From: Herminiimonas sp.
GTDB taxonomy: Bacteria > Pseudomonadota > Gammaproteobacteria > Burkholderiales > Burkholderiaceae
Direction of reading: 5' to 3'
Assembly: GCF_030655415.1 (NCBI RefSeq)
Contig: NZ_JAURVN010000004.1
Span: forward strand, 186,001-250,000
Length of the DNA: 64,000 nucleotides
In this document: positions 27,771 to 36,386 of the stretch, piece after piece
How the letters are laid out: each line of letters starts with the position of its first letter
Position numbering within the stretch: the first letter of the stretch is position 1
The notes under the pieces: generated by a model
The model's database searches: none
What the model saw: the letters and a program-made list of their open reading frames with translations, nothing else
Told to the model about the DNA's origin: nothing
Program-made: the position numbers and the translations under genes

Positions 27771-28415
27771 CTAATGATCGTGATACATAAAAGTGATAAA
27801 AAATTCATCAGATGACGTCGATATCGGTAGAAAAACAAAGTTAGCGCTGACTTCCACACGTCTGTTCGGCTGCAAGAAATCAATCCGTTCTTTGAACGGC
27901 TTTAGCATTTTGCATGTTTTGACTGGCTCCGTGAGTCCTCTTCCTTCAGAGGAAATCGGAATACGGACTCCGCGCTCCACCATATAGAGTTTGACCGTGT
28001 GAGCCCGTGCTTCGCTTAAGCGCTGATTATAAGTCTTAGTTCCCAGAAGGTCCGTATGTCCGACAATTGTCAGCGATTTGACCTCGGCAATTCCATCCTT
28101 AAGTTTTGCAATCATTTCATCAAGCTCAATTTTTCCCATTGGCAGGATGTAAGCTGGTGGCGACTTGTCAAAGCGGAACAGAGCATCTGCCGACAATGTC
28201 AGCTTAATCGGTGGGATCGGCGTTTGAAGCAAGCAGTCTTTTACAGCATGCTCTGCAGCCTTATTAGATATTCGACAATCTGTATAAACGTTTTGGCATG
28301 ACGCCAGCGAGCACCTTGAGACGATTCTTATGTGTATCGCGGTAAGCGGCCCAAGCTGAAGCTTGTCTTCGTGCAAATTGCCGCCATGTCGAGACGCGGG
28401 CTTAGAGAGAGACAA
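27771..28415 (-). CDS. OmpA-like domain protein with an unclear or damaged N-terminus
   Basis: The C-terminal 130 residues are a good OmpA-like domain: FRFDKSPPAYILP, IVGHTDLLGTKTYNQRLSEARA and LQPNRRVEVSAN carry the peptidoglycan-binding D and R. The N-terminus is not convincing: the only upstream start in frame is TTG at 28415, no signal peptide follows, and the region SRCSLASCQNVYTDC looks like what normally follows a lipoprotein signal. In another frame just before it the sequence reads KNRLKVLAGV, like part of such a signal, so a frameshift near 28290-28330 is possible. It lies first in the minus-strand set ahead of the hybrid kinase. Confidence 0.65.
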   Translation of the reverse strand: MSLSKPASRHGGNLHEDKLQLGPLTAIHIRIVSRCSLASCQNVYTDCRISNKAAEHAVKDCLLQTPIPPIKLTLSADALFRFDKSPPAYILPMGKIELDEMIAKLKDGIAEVKSLTIVGHTDLLGTKTYNQRLSEARAHTVKLYMVERGVRIPISSEGRGLTEPVKTCKMLKPFKERIDFLQPNRRVEVSANFVFLPISTSSDEFFITFMYHDH

Positions 28416-28425
28416 GTCGTCTCTA

Positions 28426-28438
28426 GAAAATCATTTTC
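28426..28438. promoter_or_regulatory. Fur-box-like palindrome
   Basis: GAAAATCATTTTC is a perfect 13-bp palindrome that matches 11 of 13 positions of the core GATAATCATTATC of the ferric uptake regulator site. It lies between the OmpA-like gene and the TonB-receptor gene, upstream of the former. AT-rich dyads like this can arise by chance, so the call is tentative. Confidence 0.3.
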
Positions 28439-28598
28439 AAAAAAGTAAATTTTGAAAGCGAAGGAATTTTCAACTCAGTGGCGCTAAAAGAAAAAATACG
28501 CGACACTCAAGTTAATGTAATAAAAATGACAAGAGCGACTCATGGTCTCTTGTCACTCTATGAATTTGAATGAGAATTTTTGAAATTCTAAAGAGGAT

Positions 28599-30692
28599 TT
28601 ACCACCGTGCTTCGACGCCAACGATAACTGCTCGAATCTGCCCTGGCCGGAACACAGCAGTAGAAGTGCCGGGCACCCTTGCATCCACCACCAAATCAGA
28701 GGTAGAGGCGTAGAACTTGTTGGTTAAATTTCGAGCGTCCAAGAAGATGCGTACACCGTTGCGGGCAACATATCCTCCGTTCAAATTAATAATCGCATGA
28801 CCCGGGGCCTTCAAGGAATTGGCCTGATCTGCATACCAGCTTGATCCCACGGAAACGCTAGGCCCGATGTAAAAACCATCGCGATGTCGAAAAGTCAGAC
28901 CGGCCTGCACGACGTGGTCAGGAATGCCAGGAAGCTTGTTATTTTGGTACTTCGCGTGATCATCGAAACGGAAATGATTCCATGTGTATGCGAGGTTCCA
29001 GTCAACCGTTCCGGACCAGGCTGGTACGCCTTTTGATCCATTCAATCCGAACTCCAGTCCGGAGTGATAGGTAGGCGTGTCGATATTCATATTTACCGCA
29101 GGTAGAACCGGGCTGGTCATGTTCGCCACCGATAACAGTTCTTGATCGATGTGACTGCGGTAGACGGCGATGTCCCATGCAAATTCACGCTCTCCTCCGC
29201 GCGTGCCTAGCTCTACAGTTGTCGCTTTTTGCGCCTGCAGTGTGCGTGTTATTGGTGGGAATAAGGAATACTTGTTATAGAAAGACAGGCTCGATGGCGC
29301 TTCGTGACTACGGCTTAGATTTCCATAGAGCTGTGCATTATTACTACCAAGATCCCAGATCGCTCCTACTTTTGGATTGAAAGCATCATAAGTGCGCGAG
29401 GCAGAACCATTCGGGTATTCGGTCAGAAAAAAAGGTGTGCGATTCTCGATCTTCCGGCTTGCTCGACTAATTTGTGCACCGGCAACCAAAGCAAGACGCT
29501 CTGTCGCATGAAAAGTATTCTCGGCGAAAATTTCCACGTTTGAACGACGATCCTGCACTGTGCCTGATGTGGTCAAAGGAGATAGAGGATTGGGATTAAC
29601 AATAAGAGAATTGTCACCACTACCACGTCCAAAATTGACGCCCCACACATACTGGTTGCGATGACCGTATACATCACGGTTAACTTCGTGCCGTAACGCG
29701 CCGCCGTAATCGACAGCATCATAGAGTACTTTTACCGCTGAAGTCGGCGAGTCAAACTTGGTCCCAGTGTGAAAAAAGCCCAATGCGAGCTTATCTCCAT
29801 TAGCTAAATCAATATCATGCTGGTAAGCGAGATGCCAGCGGGGAGATGTTTGGATATGGGCTTTGGCGGCGAGGCTGGCCCGATCAGCCTTACCTGGATC
29901 ATTCAGCACCTGGGCGATGGTGAGCGTGCCTGGCAACCCCCCGCTGTACTTTTCCTCCGTCAGGTGCAGGCGACCTCTGGATGTTGAGCTGAAGGCATAC
30001 CCGATATTTGCATAAAGCCGAGACGAACGCTCTGCACTATTCTCACGAAACCCGGCAGATTCATAATGGGAAACCGATGCGTAGGCGTCTAGTTCGTCAC
30101 TAAAGACCTTACCCCCTTTAACCTGACTCCGCAGTAAGCCATCCGATCCCGTCTCGACTCGTGTCTCAAAACCCGGGTTGCTGTAGGCCGTTGGTGAAAT
30201 TAAATTAATAGCACCACCCAAGGTTGCGGCACCGTATTGCAGAGAACTGGCTCCACGATATATTTCTATACGATTGGCTACCAGTACATCGGCATATATC
30301 GCCTCATTTCGATCATCGAGTCGCCCAAGCGGTAGCCCGTCACGTAACAGCCGCACGCCACGTATGCCCGAAGAAGAAATTCCAGATCCACGAATTGAGA
30401 TTTTTGCAGCTTCTTGCCCAGACGGACGCTGGGCATACACTCCAGGCATACCTGCGAGTGCATCTGCCAGGCCGATCACAGCATGATCACGATTATCTTC
30501 AGTAAACCGTATCCCAGTGTTACCGGAAATGCCACGCATACGTTCCCGTGCTGCTACATGGTCTGCCCTGTCTTCTCGTACGTCTACGGAGGGAAGGACT
30601 TGCGGTGAGTTACTAGATTCTGCAGAAACGGGGGATGCATACAACAGCCCAATTCCAATCAGGTAACGCAACGACGAGCAACTTCTAGTCAT
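28599..30692 (-). CDS. TonB-dependent outer-membrane receptor
   Basis: With the ATG at 30692 the receptor has 697 residues and a signal peptide of about 24 (cut near SPVSA). The plug domain (about 30-165) contains LPSVDVREDRA, ISIRGSGISSSGIRGVRLLRDGLPLGRLDD and ASSLQYGAATLGGAINL. The barrel fills the rest and ends RAVIVGVEARW with the terminal aromatic residue of outer-membrane proteins. A longer frame begins at 30764, but that codon lies inside the promoter spacer, which supports the shorter start. TonB-ExbBD-driven uptake of a siderophore, heme, metal or vitamin is expected; the ligand cannot be read from sequence. It is divergent from the RidA-family gene. Confidence 0.9.
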   Translation of the reverse strand: MTRSCSSLRYLIGIGLLYASPVSAESSNSPQVLPSVDVREDRADHVAARERMRGISGNTGIRFTEDNRDHAVIGLADALAGMPGVYAQRPSGQEAAKISIRGSGISSSGIRGVRLLRDGLPLGRLDDRNEAIYADVLVANRIEIYRGASSLQYGAATLGGAINLISPTAYSNPGFETRVETGSDGLLRSQVKGGKVFSDELDAYASVSHYESAGFRENSAERSSRLYANIGYAFSSTSRGRLHLTEEKYSGGLPGTLTIAQVLNDPGKADRASLAAKAHIQTSPRWHLAYQHDIDLANGDKLALGFFHTGTKFDSPTSAVKVLYDAVDYGGALRHEVNRDVYGHRNQYVWGVNFGRGSGDNSLIVNPNPLSPLTTSGTVQDRRSNVEIFAENTFHATERLALVAGAQISRASRKIENRTPFFLTEYPNGSASRTYDAFNPKVGAIWDLGSNNAQLYGNLSRSHEAPSSLSFYNKYSLFPPITRTLQAQKATTVELGTRGGEREFAWDIAVYRSHIDQELLSVANMTSPVLPAVNMNIDTPTYHSGLEFGLNGSKGVPAWSGTVDWNLAYTWNHFRFDDHAKYQNNKLPGIPDHVVQAGLTFRHRDGFYIGPSVSVGSSWYADQANSLKAPGHAIINLNGGYVARNGVRIFLDARNLTNKFYASTSDLVVDARVPGTSTAVFRPGQIRAVIVGVEARW

Positions 30693-30747
30693 GGGAAATA
30701 GTAAGCAAAATAACTTGCGATCTGCCGAAAAAGTGGTGATACAGAAT

Positions 30748-30780
30748 TGGCTTACTAAAGCCACATTAAATTTATGTCAA
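30748..30780 (-). promoter_or_regulatory. Promoter of the TonB receptor with a dyad over the -10
   Basis: On the minus strand a perfect TTGACA (30775-30780) is followed after 17 bases by TAGTAA (30752-30757). The palindrome TGGCTT-acta-AAGCCA (30748-30763) covers the -10 box, a position where a repressor would block transcription. The regulator is unknown; the dyad is not a Fur box. Confidence 0.55.
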
Positions 30781-30843
30781 ATATTAAGGGCTAATTGTCC
30801 GCCATGTCTAGGCGATTAAAGTCGATTTTGGTTTATTGCGAAT

Positions 30844-30856
30844 GTCCGATTCGGAC
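30844..30856. promoter_or_regulatory. Perfect 13-bp palindrome in the TonB/RidA divergent region
   Basis: GTCCGATTCGGAC has 6-bp perfect arms around a single T. It lies midway between the two divergent promoters, 60-120 bp from each gene, and may be an operator; nothing else is known about it. Confidence 0.35.
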
Positions 30857-30911
30857 CCAAACCGGAGGTTCACCAAGGTTCGACCTAGCTTGACAGAATT
30901 TCGTCGAGTGC

Positions 30912-30942
30912 TTTACCTCAATATAAGTTCAGGTTTTAAACT
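30912..30942 (+). promoter_or_regulatory. SoxR/MerR-type promoter of the RidA-family gene
   Basis: TTTACC (30912-30917) and TAAACT (30937-30942) are separated by an over-long 19-bp spacer that carries the dyad CCTCAATATAAGTTCAGG. Known SoxR boxes are CCTCAA-N6-TTGAGG within a 19-bp spacer; here one base differs, and both the -35 and the position of the dyad match the enteric soxS promoter layout. MerR-family activators such as SoxR untwist such promoters when oxidised or ligand-bound. The match is seen directly; the regulator identity is inferred, and no soxR gene is in the window. Confidence 0.65.
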
Positions 30943-30975
30943 CTAAATCTGACTTTTTACTTTGAGAGAATAAGC

Positions 30976-31413
30976 ATGACGACTTCAAGCCACAGCAGCG
31001 AATCATCCTTATCCGTATCTTTCATTAATCCAACCGGCCTGTACGATCCACGCCCAAACGCTTATACACACGTGGTCGCCGCTGAAATGCCGGCACGTCT
31101 GATTTATATAGCGGGACAAGGTGGGGAAACCGCGGATGGCGTGCTATCGCCGGATTTTGATAATCAGGTATATCAGGCGCTACGCAATTTGCGTATTGCA
31201 TTGAATGCTGCAGATGCCAGTTTAGAAAAAGTCGTGAAACTGACGCTGCTGATTGTCGATCACAACCAGGAAAGACTAACTATAGTCGGCCGTCAATTGC
31301 AGGAAGCTTGGGGAGAACATCCACTCCCCGCTTGCACCTTGATACCGGTACCGCGTTTGGCTTTGGATGGAATGCTGTTTGAGATTGATGCCACCGCCGT
31401 TGTCGCGCGTTAG
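30976..31413 (+). CDS. RidA/YjgF-family protein
   Basis: A 145-residue protein with the trimeric RidA fold: IYIAGQGGETADGVL, NLRIALNAADASLEKVVKLTLLIVD and the C-terminal LALDGMLFEIDATAVV. True RidA enzymes hydrolyse reactive enamine/imine intermediates from pyridoxal-phosphate enzymes and carry an Arg near position 105 (RAAVEV); here the equivalent segment reads LIPVPRLALDG, so the Arg is present but in a different context. It is therefore placed in a Rid subfamily rather than RidA itself. Cytosolic and monocistronic; the SoxR-like promoter suggests induction by redox-active compounds. Confidence 0.8.
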   Translation: MTTSSHSSESSLSVSFINPTGLYDPRPNAYTHVVAAEMPARLIYIAGQGGETADGVLSPDFDNQVYQALRNLRIALNAADASLEKVVKLTLLIVDHNQERLTIVGRQLQEAWGEHPLPACTLIPVPRLALDGMLFEIDATAVVAR

Positions 31414-31451
31414 GCCATACATTCGCTAGTGGATAAATGGAAAGATACTCA

Positions 31452-31483
31452 ATGATCTGCCGTATCTACACACAGCAGATCAT
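31452..31483. other. Hairpin between convergent genes
   Basis: ATGATCTGC (31452-31460) pairs perfectly with GCAGATCAT (31475-31483) across a 14-base loop. It lies between the RidA-family gene and the convergent hydrolase gene and may help end transcription or protect 3' ends; there is no T-run, so it is not a standard terminator. Confidence 0.4.
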
Positions 31484-31534
31484 CGTTGAAGCTTTAGCTC
31501 GCTAAATGCTCAGCTTTGCAGCCAGAGCATTAAA

Positions 31535-32230
31535 TTACTTGCGTACAGGCGCAGCAACCGGCGCCAGTGTTTCATGCTTGCTAGTATTGCGTACATCACC
31601 TTTGTGCACCATCGTTACTGCATAGTCGATGCCCATGCCGTAGGCACCTGAATGTTCCTTGACGATGCTGGTGACTGCATCATAGGTTGCGTGATTGGCC
31701 CAATCGCGCTGCCATTCGAGCATGACTTGTTGCCAGGTTACTGGCACAACGCCAGCCTGGATCATGCGTTGCATTGCGAGGTCATGCGCCATCAATGATG
31801 TGCCGCCGGATGCATCGGCCACCATGTAGATTTCGTAATCACCTTCCAGCATTGCGCACAGAGCAAAGCTGTTGTTGCAGACTTCTGTCCATAAACCAGC
31901 GACAACGACTTTCTTGCGGCCGTTTGCTTTCAAGGCATCACGTACTTTTTGATCATCCCAGGAATTCATTGATGTACGTTCCAGGATTTTCTGTCCTGGG
32001 AACACATCCAGCAATTCTGGATAGGTATGGCCCGAAAAGCTTTGGGTTTCTACGGTAGTGATGATGGTTGGGATATTGAATACCTTGCCAGCCTTGGCCA
32101 AAGCAACTGTGTTGTTCTTCAAAGTTTGTCTATCGATCGATTGCACACCGAAAGCCATCTGCGGTTGATGATCGATGAAAATCAATTGCGAATTAGTTGG
32201 TGTCAATACTTCGAGTTTTGGGTTGCTCAT
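31535..32230 (-). CDS. Isochorismatase-family cysteine hydrolase (YcaC-like)
   Basis: A 231-residue protein with the isochorismatase fold: catalytic Asp in IFIDHQPQMAF, Lys in the following RTSMNSWDD / GRKKVVVAG region, and nucleophilic Cys in GLWTEVCNNSFALCA. Members hydrolyse amides, ureido compounds or isochorismate; YcaC-like proteins form octamers of unknown substrate. Residues 200-231 extend beyond the usual fold. It is the last gene of the minus-strand operon that starts with XapX, 81 bp after the MFS gene. Confidence 0.82.
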   Translation of the reverse strand: MSNPKLEVLTPTNSQLIFIDHQPQMAFGVQSIDRQTLKNNTVALAKAGKVFNIPTIITTVETQSFSGHTYPELLDVFPGQKILERTSMNSWDDQKVRDALKANGRKKVVVAGLWTEVCNNSFALCAMLEGDYEIYMVADASGGTSLMAHDLAMQRMIQAGVVPVTWQQVMLEWQRDWANHATYDAVTSIVKEHSGAYGMGIDYAVTMVHKGDVRNTSKHETLAPVAAPVRK

Positions 32231-32311
32231 AATGTGCTCCGCTGGTTAAAGAGTTGTTGGTTAAAAACTTAAGTAAGGTGAACGATTTAAAATTTCAAAA
32301 ATATCTATTGT

Positions 32312-33916
32312 TTAGCGAGGTGCAATAAAGTGCTCAGTCACAGGCGCATCCGGCCCCTGATGAAAGCTATGCGCACGCAAAGTAATCGCCTTGTCGTTTT
32401 CAGTAAAACGATCGTGCTGTCGCAAATGTTCCAGCCACGATTCCACAACAAAGGTTTCGATGTAACGACCAGGTTGAGCGACGTCTTCGAAAATCCCCCA
32501 CGTCAATGCGCCACCGCGGCGACGCACATGCCGCATCGCATGAATAGCGGTTTTGAACTGTTCTGCATTTTCCGCGGCGATACGATATTCGACAGTAATC
32601 ATCACCGGCCCAGAATCATGTGCAGGCTCATCGGCGAGATGATGTTTTTGTAAATGTGCAGAGGGCGTCAGATTCAAATCCGGTGTCAGATCGAGGCGCC
32701 AACGCAATGCCGTCGCGCACGACAAGACCATGCCAATCGCTGCGATGATCAATGCGGTTGGCGTACCGAACTTGCCTGCAGTCTGGCCCCATATAGCACT
32801 ACCCGCCGCCATTGCGCCGAAGAACACCACCAGATAAACCGCCAATGCGCGCGCCTTGACCCAACCGGCCGAACTGCGTTGCGCACCGACGTTGAGTATC
32901 GATAGCATCGCTATCCATGCAAAGCCTGAGAACAGCAAAACGATGCCGAGCAACACAGCATCTTTCAACATCGCCAGTGCCAGCATCGATGCCGCAAACA
33001 ACAAGGTCGCACCTATAGCCAGACCATCGGTCGAAAAACGTTTACGCAAGCGTGGCAATAACACGGCACCGGTCACTGCACCGACGCCTATACAGGCGAG
33101 CAAGATGCCGTAACCGCCAGCACCCAATCCAAGTTCATTACGCGCCACCAGCGGCAGCAATGCCCACGCAGCACTACCGAACGTAAAAAATGCCACCGCG
33201 CGTATCAGCACCACACGCAACACAGGCGCGGCATGTACATAGCGCAAACCAGCGCGCACCGCAGGCAGGAAATGTTCGGCAGGCAAACGTTGCACGCGCG
33301 GTGCCGATTTCCAGAAATACAGCACGGCCACCACGCCGAGTACCGACAAGGCATTCAACATGAAGACGACTGCAGGGCCGGCAAATGACAAGATCAAACC
33401 GGCGAGTGCCGGTCCGATGGCACGACTGATATTGATGCCGAGCGAGTTGAGTGCAACGGCTGACGCCAGATCTTCTTTCGGCACCAGTTCAGGCACGATC
33501 GCCTGAAACGGCGGCGCTGCCATTGCTGCACCTACCCCGAGGAAAAATGTCGCGCCCAATAAAATCTCCGGCGTGACCATTCCTGCGAATGCAAATCCAC
33601 TGAGCGCGGCAGCCGTCAGCAACATCCATATCTGTGCGAACAGCAGATATTTTCGACGGTCAACGATGTCGGCCAGCACGCCTGATGGCAGCGCAAACAA
33701 GAACATCGGCAAGCTGGTTGCGGCTTGTACCAAGGCCACCATGAATGGGTCTGAGCTGAGCGAAGTCATCATCCAGCCAGCGCCTACATCGTGCATCCAG
33801 GTACCGATGTTCGATGCCACCGTCGCCAGCCACAATGCGCGGAACAATTTATTTTTAAGCGGACTCCACGATGAGGTCGTGCTTTTTCCTGTGGCGCTAT
33901 CTATTGCTGCGCTCAT
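32312..33916 (-). CDS. MFS_3-type efflux transporter with a C-terminal ABM-like domain
   Basis: A 534-residue protein. Residues about 20-415 contain about 12 membrane segments of the MFS_3 (EntS-like, transmembrane secretion effector) family, with WLATVASNIGTWMHDVGAGW in the first helix and GVLADIVDRRKYL as the loop 2-3 motif. Residues about 435-525 form a soluble ferredoxin-like domain (MITVEYRIAAENAEQFKTAI, YIETFVVESWLEHLRQHDR) similar to antibiotic-biosynthesis monooxygenases, a usual extension of this family. It likely exports a small molecule made or altered by the operon's enzymes. Its ATG overlaps the DoxX stop by four bases. Confidence 0.85.
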   Translation of the reverse strand: MSAAIDSATGKSTTSSWSPLKNKLFRALWLATVASNIGTWMHDVGAGWMMTSLSSDPFMVALVQAATSLPMFLFALPSGVLADIVDRRKYLLFAQIWMLLTAAALSGFAFAGMVTPEILLGATFFLGVGAAMAAPPFQAIVPELVPKEDLASAVALNSLGINISRAIGPALAGLILSFAGPAVVFMLNALSVLGVVAVLYFWKSAPRVQRLPAEHFLPAVRAGLRYVHAAPVLRVVLIRAVAFFTFGSAAWALLPLVARNELGLGAGGYGILLACIGVGAVTGAVLLPRLRKRFSTDGLAIGATLLFAASMLALAMLKDAVLLGIVLLFSGFAWIAMLSILNVGAQRSSAGWVKARALAVYLVVFFGAMAAGSAIWGQTAGKFGTPTALIIAAIGMVLSCATALRWRLDLTPDLNLTPSAHLQKHHLADEPAHDSGPVMITVEYRIAAENAEQFKTAIHAMRHVRRRGGALTWGIFEDVAQPGRYIETFVVESWLEHLRQHDRFTENDKAITLRAHSFHQGPDAPVTEHFIAPR

Positions 33917-34332
33917 GCCAATTCCCTGCGTCCGATTACTGAGGCCAGCGAATACTTACCAGGACCGCAGAAAGCAATCGCGCCAAAAATCACCATCAGC
34001 AACCAACCGAATTGCCCTTCCGCTATTGACCACTGCGGATGCACGATGAACATCGATACCAGCAACACTGCAATCACAGGTAGGCAAGCAAAACGCGTCA
34101 GAAAACCAAGGGCAATCAATACGGGACAGACCACTTCCGCAAAAATCGCCGCCAGCAGTGAAAACTGTGCGCCTAAACCAAATGGATCTTCGATCACCGT
34201 CAACTCATGACTGTAATGAACGACCTTCGGCCAGCCATGTACGTGCAAAAGCATGAAGGCACCGCTGACACGCAGAAAAAGCAAGCCGAAATCGATCTGC
34301 GGCGCATTGAATCTGATCAGGAAATTTTTCAT
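33913..34332 (-). CDS. DoxX-family membrane protein
   Basis: A 139-residue protein from the ATG at 34332 (the longer frame overlaps the amidohydrolase gene and aligns poorly). It has four hydrophobic segments with FLRVSGAFMLLHVHGWPKV, AIFAEVVCPVLIALGFLTR and GWLLMVIFGAIAFCGPGKYSL, the typical DoxX pattern. DoxX proteins are small inner-membrane subunits tied to quinone, thiosulfate or redox stress functions, but the role of most is unknown. It sits 4 bp after the amidohydrolase and overlaps the MFS gene, so all three are co-translated. Confidence 0.85.
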   Translation of the reverse strand: MKNFLIRFNAPQIDFGLLFLRVSGAFMLLHVHGWPKVVHYSHELTVIEDPFGLGAQFSLLAAIFAEVVCPVLIALGFLTRFACLPVIAVLLVSMFIVHPQWSIAEGQFGWLLMVIFGAIAFCGPGKYSLASVIGRRELA

Positions 34333-34336
34333 CCGA

Positions 34337-36349
34337 TCAGAACGCAAAACAACTACAGCCCAGCGCACCCCAGAAACCGGTGTGACTCGTTACCGGCACG
34401 GTGGATTTTCGCGCGACATCATGCGCATGCATGTGCACGCCGCAAGCGCCGGCGCATTGATGCGGCAACGCAGCCAATTGCTTGCTGGTCGCGACTTGAC
34501 GGTAATGACCTGGCACGGTTTTGACTGGTGACCAATCCGGCAATACCGGTATTGGTGGCGGTGCAATCTTGCTGAACTCATCTGCGCCAAACACAATCTT
34601 GCCGCCGACTATCGTGAGTACGGATTCCAGCGACTTGATCGCGTCTTCCTTGACCGTGAAAAAGTCTGCCGACAATACGGCAAGATCAGCCAGTTGGCCT
34701 TCCTGTATCCGGCCTTTTTTACCCTGCTCGCTGGAGAACCAGGCACTGCCATTGGTCCATAATTCGAGCGCAGTATCGCGTGACAACTGTGCGCTGGAAT
34801 CATAAATTTTCATGCCGCCAACCGTGCGCCCGGATACCAGCCAGTACAGCGCGGTCCAAGGGTTGTAACTGGCGACACGCGTCGCATCAGTACCGCCGCC
34901 GACGGGAATGCCTGCATTCAGCATGCGCTTGATAGGCGGCGTATTCGCTGCAGCTTCCGTACCGTAACGCTCGACAAAATATTCACCCTGGAATGCCATA
35001 CGATGTTGAATCGCAATGCCGCCACCGAGTGCGCGTACGCGATCGATATTGCGCGGCGTAATCGTTTCCGCATGATCGAACATCCAGCGCAAACCATCGA
35101 ATGGAATCTCGCGATTCACTTTCTCGAATACGTCCAGCATGCGGCTGATCGATTCGTCATAGGTCGCATGCAAACGGAACGGCCAGCGTTGCGATACCAA
35201 ATGGCGCACCACGCGTTCCAGCTCGGCTTCCATACCTGGCGGTAAGTCAGGACGCGGTTCCAGGAAATCTTCAAAGTCGGCGGCAGAAAACACCAGCATT
35301 TCGCCCGCACCGTTGTGACGATAAAAATCGTCGCCCTGCCCCGGCTTGACCATCGTGCTCCACTTCTGGAAGTCTTCCAGTTCCTTACCTTTGTTCTGCG
35401 TGAACAAGTTGTAGGCAACGCGCACAGTCAGTTGCTGCTCGCGCGCCAGCTCATCAATGATGGCGTAATCCTCAGGATAATTCTGGAAACCACCACCCGC
35501 ATCAATCGTGCTGGTAACACCAAGGCGATTTAATTCGCGCATGAACTGACGCGTCGAATTGACCTGCAATTCACGCGGCAAGGTCGGGCCTTTGGCCAAC
35601 GTTGCGTACAGAATCAAAGCATTCGGTTTGGCAATCAACATGCCGGTTGGATTACCGGCTGCATCGCGCTGGATTTCACCGCCCGGTGGATTTGGCGTGT
35701 CCTTGGTGTAACCGACTGCGCGCAAGGCGGCGCGATTCAGCAACGCTCTATCGTAGAGATGCAGGACGAATACTGGTGTGTCCGGCGCTGCAGCATTAAT
35801 TTCTTCCAGCGTCGGCATGCGTTTTTCAGCGAACTGAAATTCTGTCCAGCCGCCGACTACGCGCACCCATTGCGGATTCGGCGTGCGCAGTGCTTGTTCC
35901 TTCAACATCCGCAGCGCATCGGCTACCGATGGCACGCCTTCCCAGCGCAGCTCTAGATTGTAGTTAAGCCCGCCGCGGATCAAATGGATGTGCGAGTCGT
36001 TCAAACCTGGGATCACGGTGCGACCATTCAGATCGATGACTTGGCTATCCGGCGTGCGATGACGCATCACATCTTCCACATCGCCAACTGCGAGGAACTT
36101 GCCATCCTTGATCGCTACCGCCGTTGCTGTTGGTTTGCTTTTATCGACTGTGTGAAAACGACCGTTCAATAAAATCAAGGTCGGTGATGAAGTCGCGCCC
36201 GCTGCTTTGGCACCCGCACTGGATGCGGAGCTTGTCACGCTGGCACTCGCAGCAGAAGCAGCATTCGAGGCGGAAGACATTGCACCCAAGGTTGCCAGTG
36301 CCGCACCGGACGCAACAGTTTTCAAGACGGTTCTACGATTATTGTTCAT
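34337..36349 (-). CDS. Tat-exported YtcJ-like amidohydrolase
   Basis: A 670-residue protein starting at 36349, where GGAA lies 6 bases upstream. The N-terminus MNNNRRTVLKTVASGAALA is a twin-arginine signal, followed by a linker of almost only Ala and Ser up to about residue 55. The Amidohydrolase_3 fold follows: VIPGLNDSHIHLIRGG with the first metal His pair, RLHATYDESISRMLDV, MFDHAETITPRN and GGGTDATRVASYNPW with further metal or catalytic residues. YtcJ-like enzymes cleave amides or carbamates of mostly unknown substrates. A Cys/His-rich end (CAGACGVHMHAH) is unusual. Export into the periplasm is predicted. Confidence 0.85.
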   Translation of the reverse strand: MNNNRRTVLKTVASGAALATLGAMSSASNAASAASASVTSSASSAGAKAAGATSSPTLILLNGRFHTVDKSKPTATAVAIKDGKFLAVGDVEDVMRHRTPDSQVIDLNGRTVIPGLNDSHIHLIRGGLNYNLELRWEGVPSVADALRMLKEQALRTPNPQWVRVVGGWTEFQFAEKRMPTLEEINAAAPDTPVFVLHLYDRALLNRAALRAVGYTKDTPNPPGGEIQRDAAGNPTGMLIAKPNALILYATLAKGPTLPRELQVNSTRQFMRELNRLGVTSTIDAGGGFQNYPEDYAIIDELAREQQLTVRVAYNLFTQNKGKELEDFQKWSTMVKPGQGDDFYRHNGAGEMLVFSAADFEDFLEPRPDLPPGMEAELERVVRHLVSQRWPFRLHATYDESISRMLDVFEKVNREIPFDGLRWMFDHAETITPRNIDRVRALGGGIAIQHRMAFQGEYFVERYGTEAAANTPPIKRMLNAGIPVGGGTDATRVASYNPWTALYWLVSGRTVGGMKIYDSSAQLSRDTALELWTNGSAWFSSEQGKKGRIQEGQLADLAVLSADFFTVKEDAIKSLESVLTIVGGKIVFGADEFSKIAPPPIPVLPDWSPVKTVPGHYRQVATSKQLAALPHQCAGACGVHMHAHDVARKSTVPVTSHTGFWGALGCSCFAF

Positions 36350-36386
36350 GTTGAATTCCATGAAAAGAAAATGGGTGGAGGTGCAA

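Noticed and set aside
28563..28592. AATGAGAATTTTTGAAATTCT-like stretch after the TonB receptor as a Fur box
   Set aside because: It lies at the 3' end of the receptor gene, has poor symmetry, and no promoter follows.
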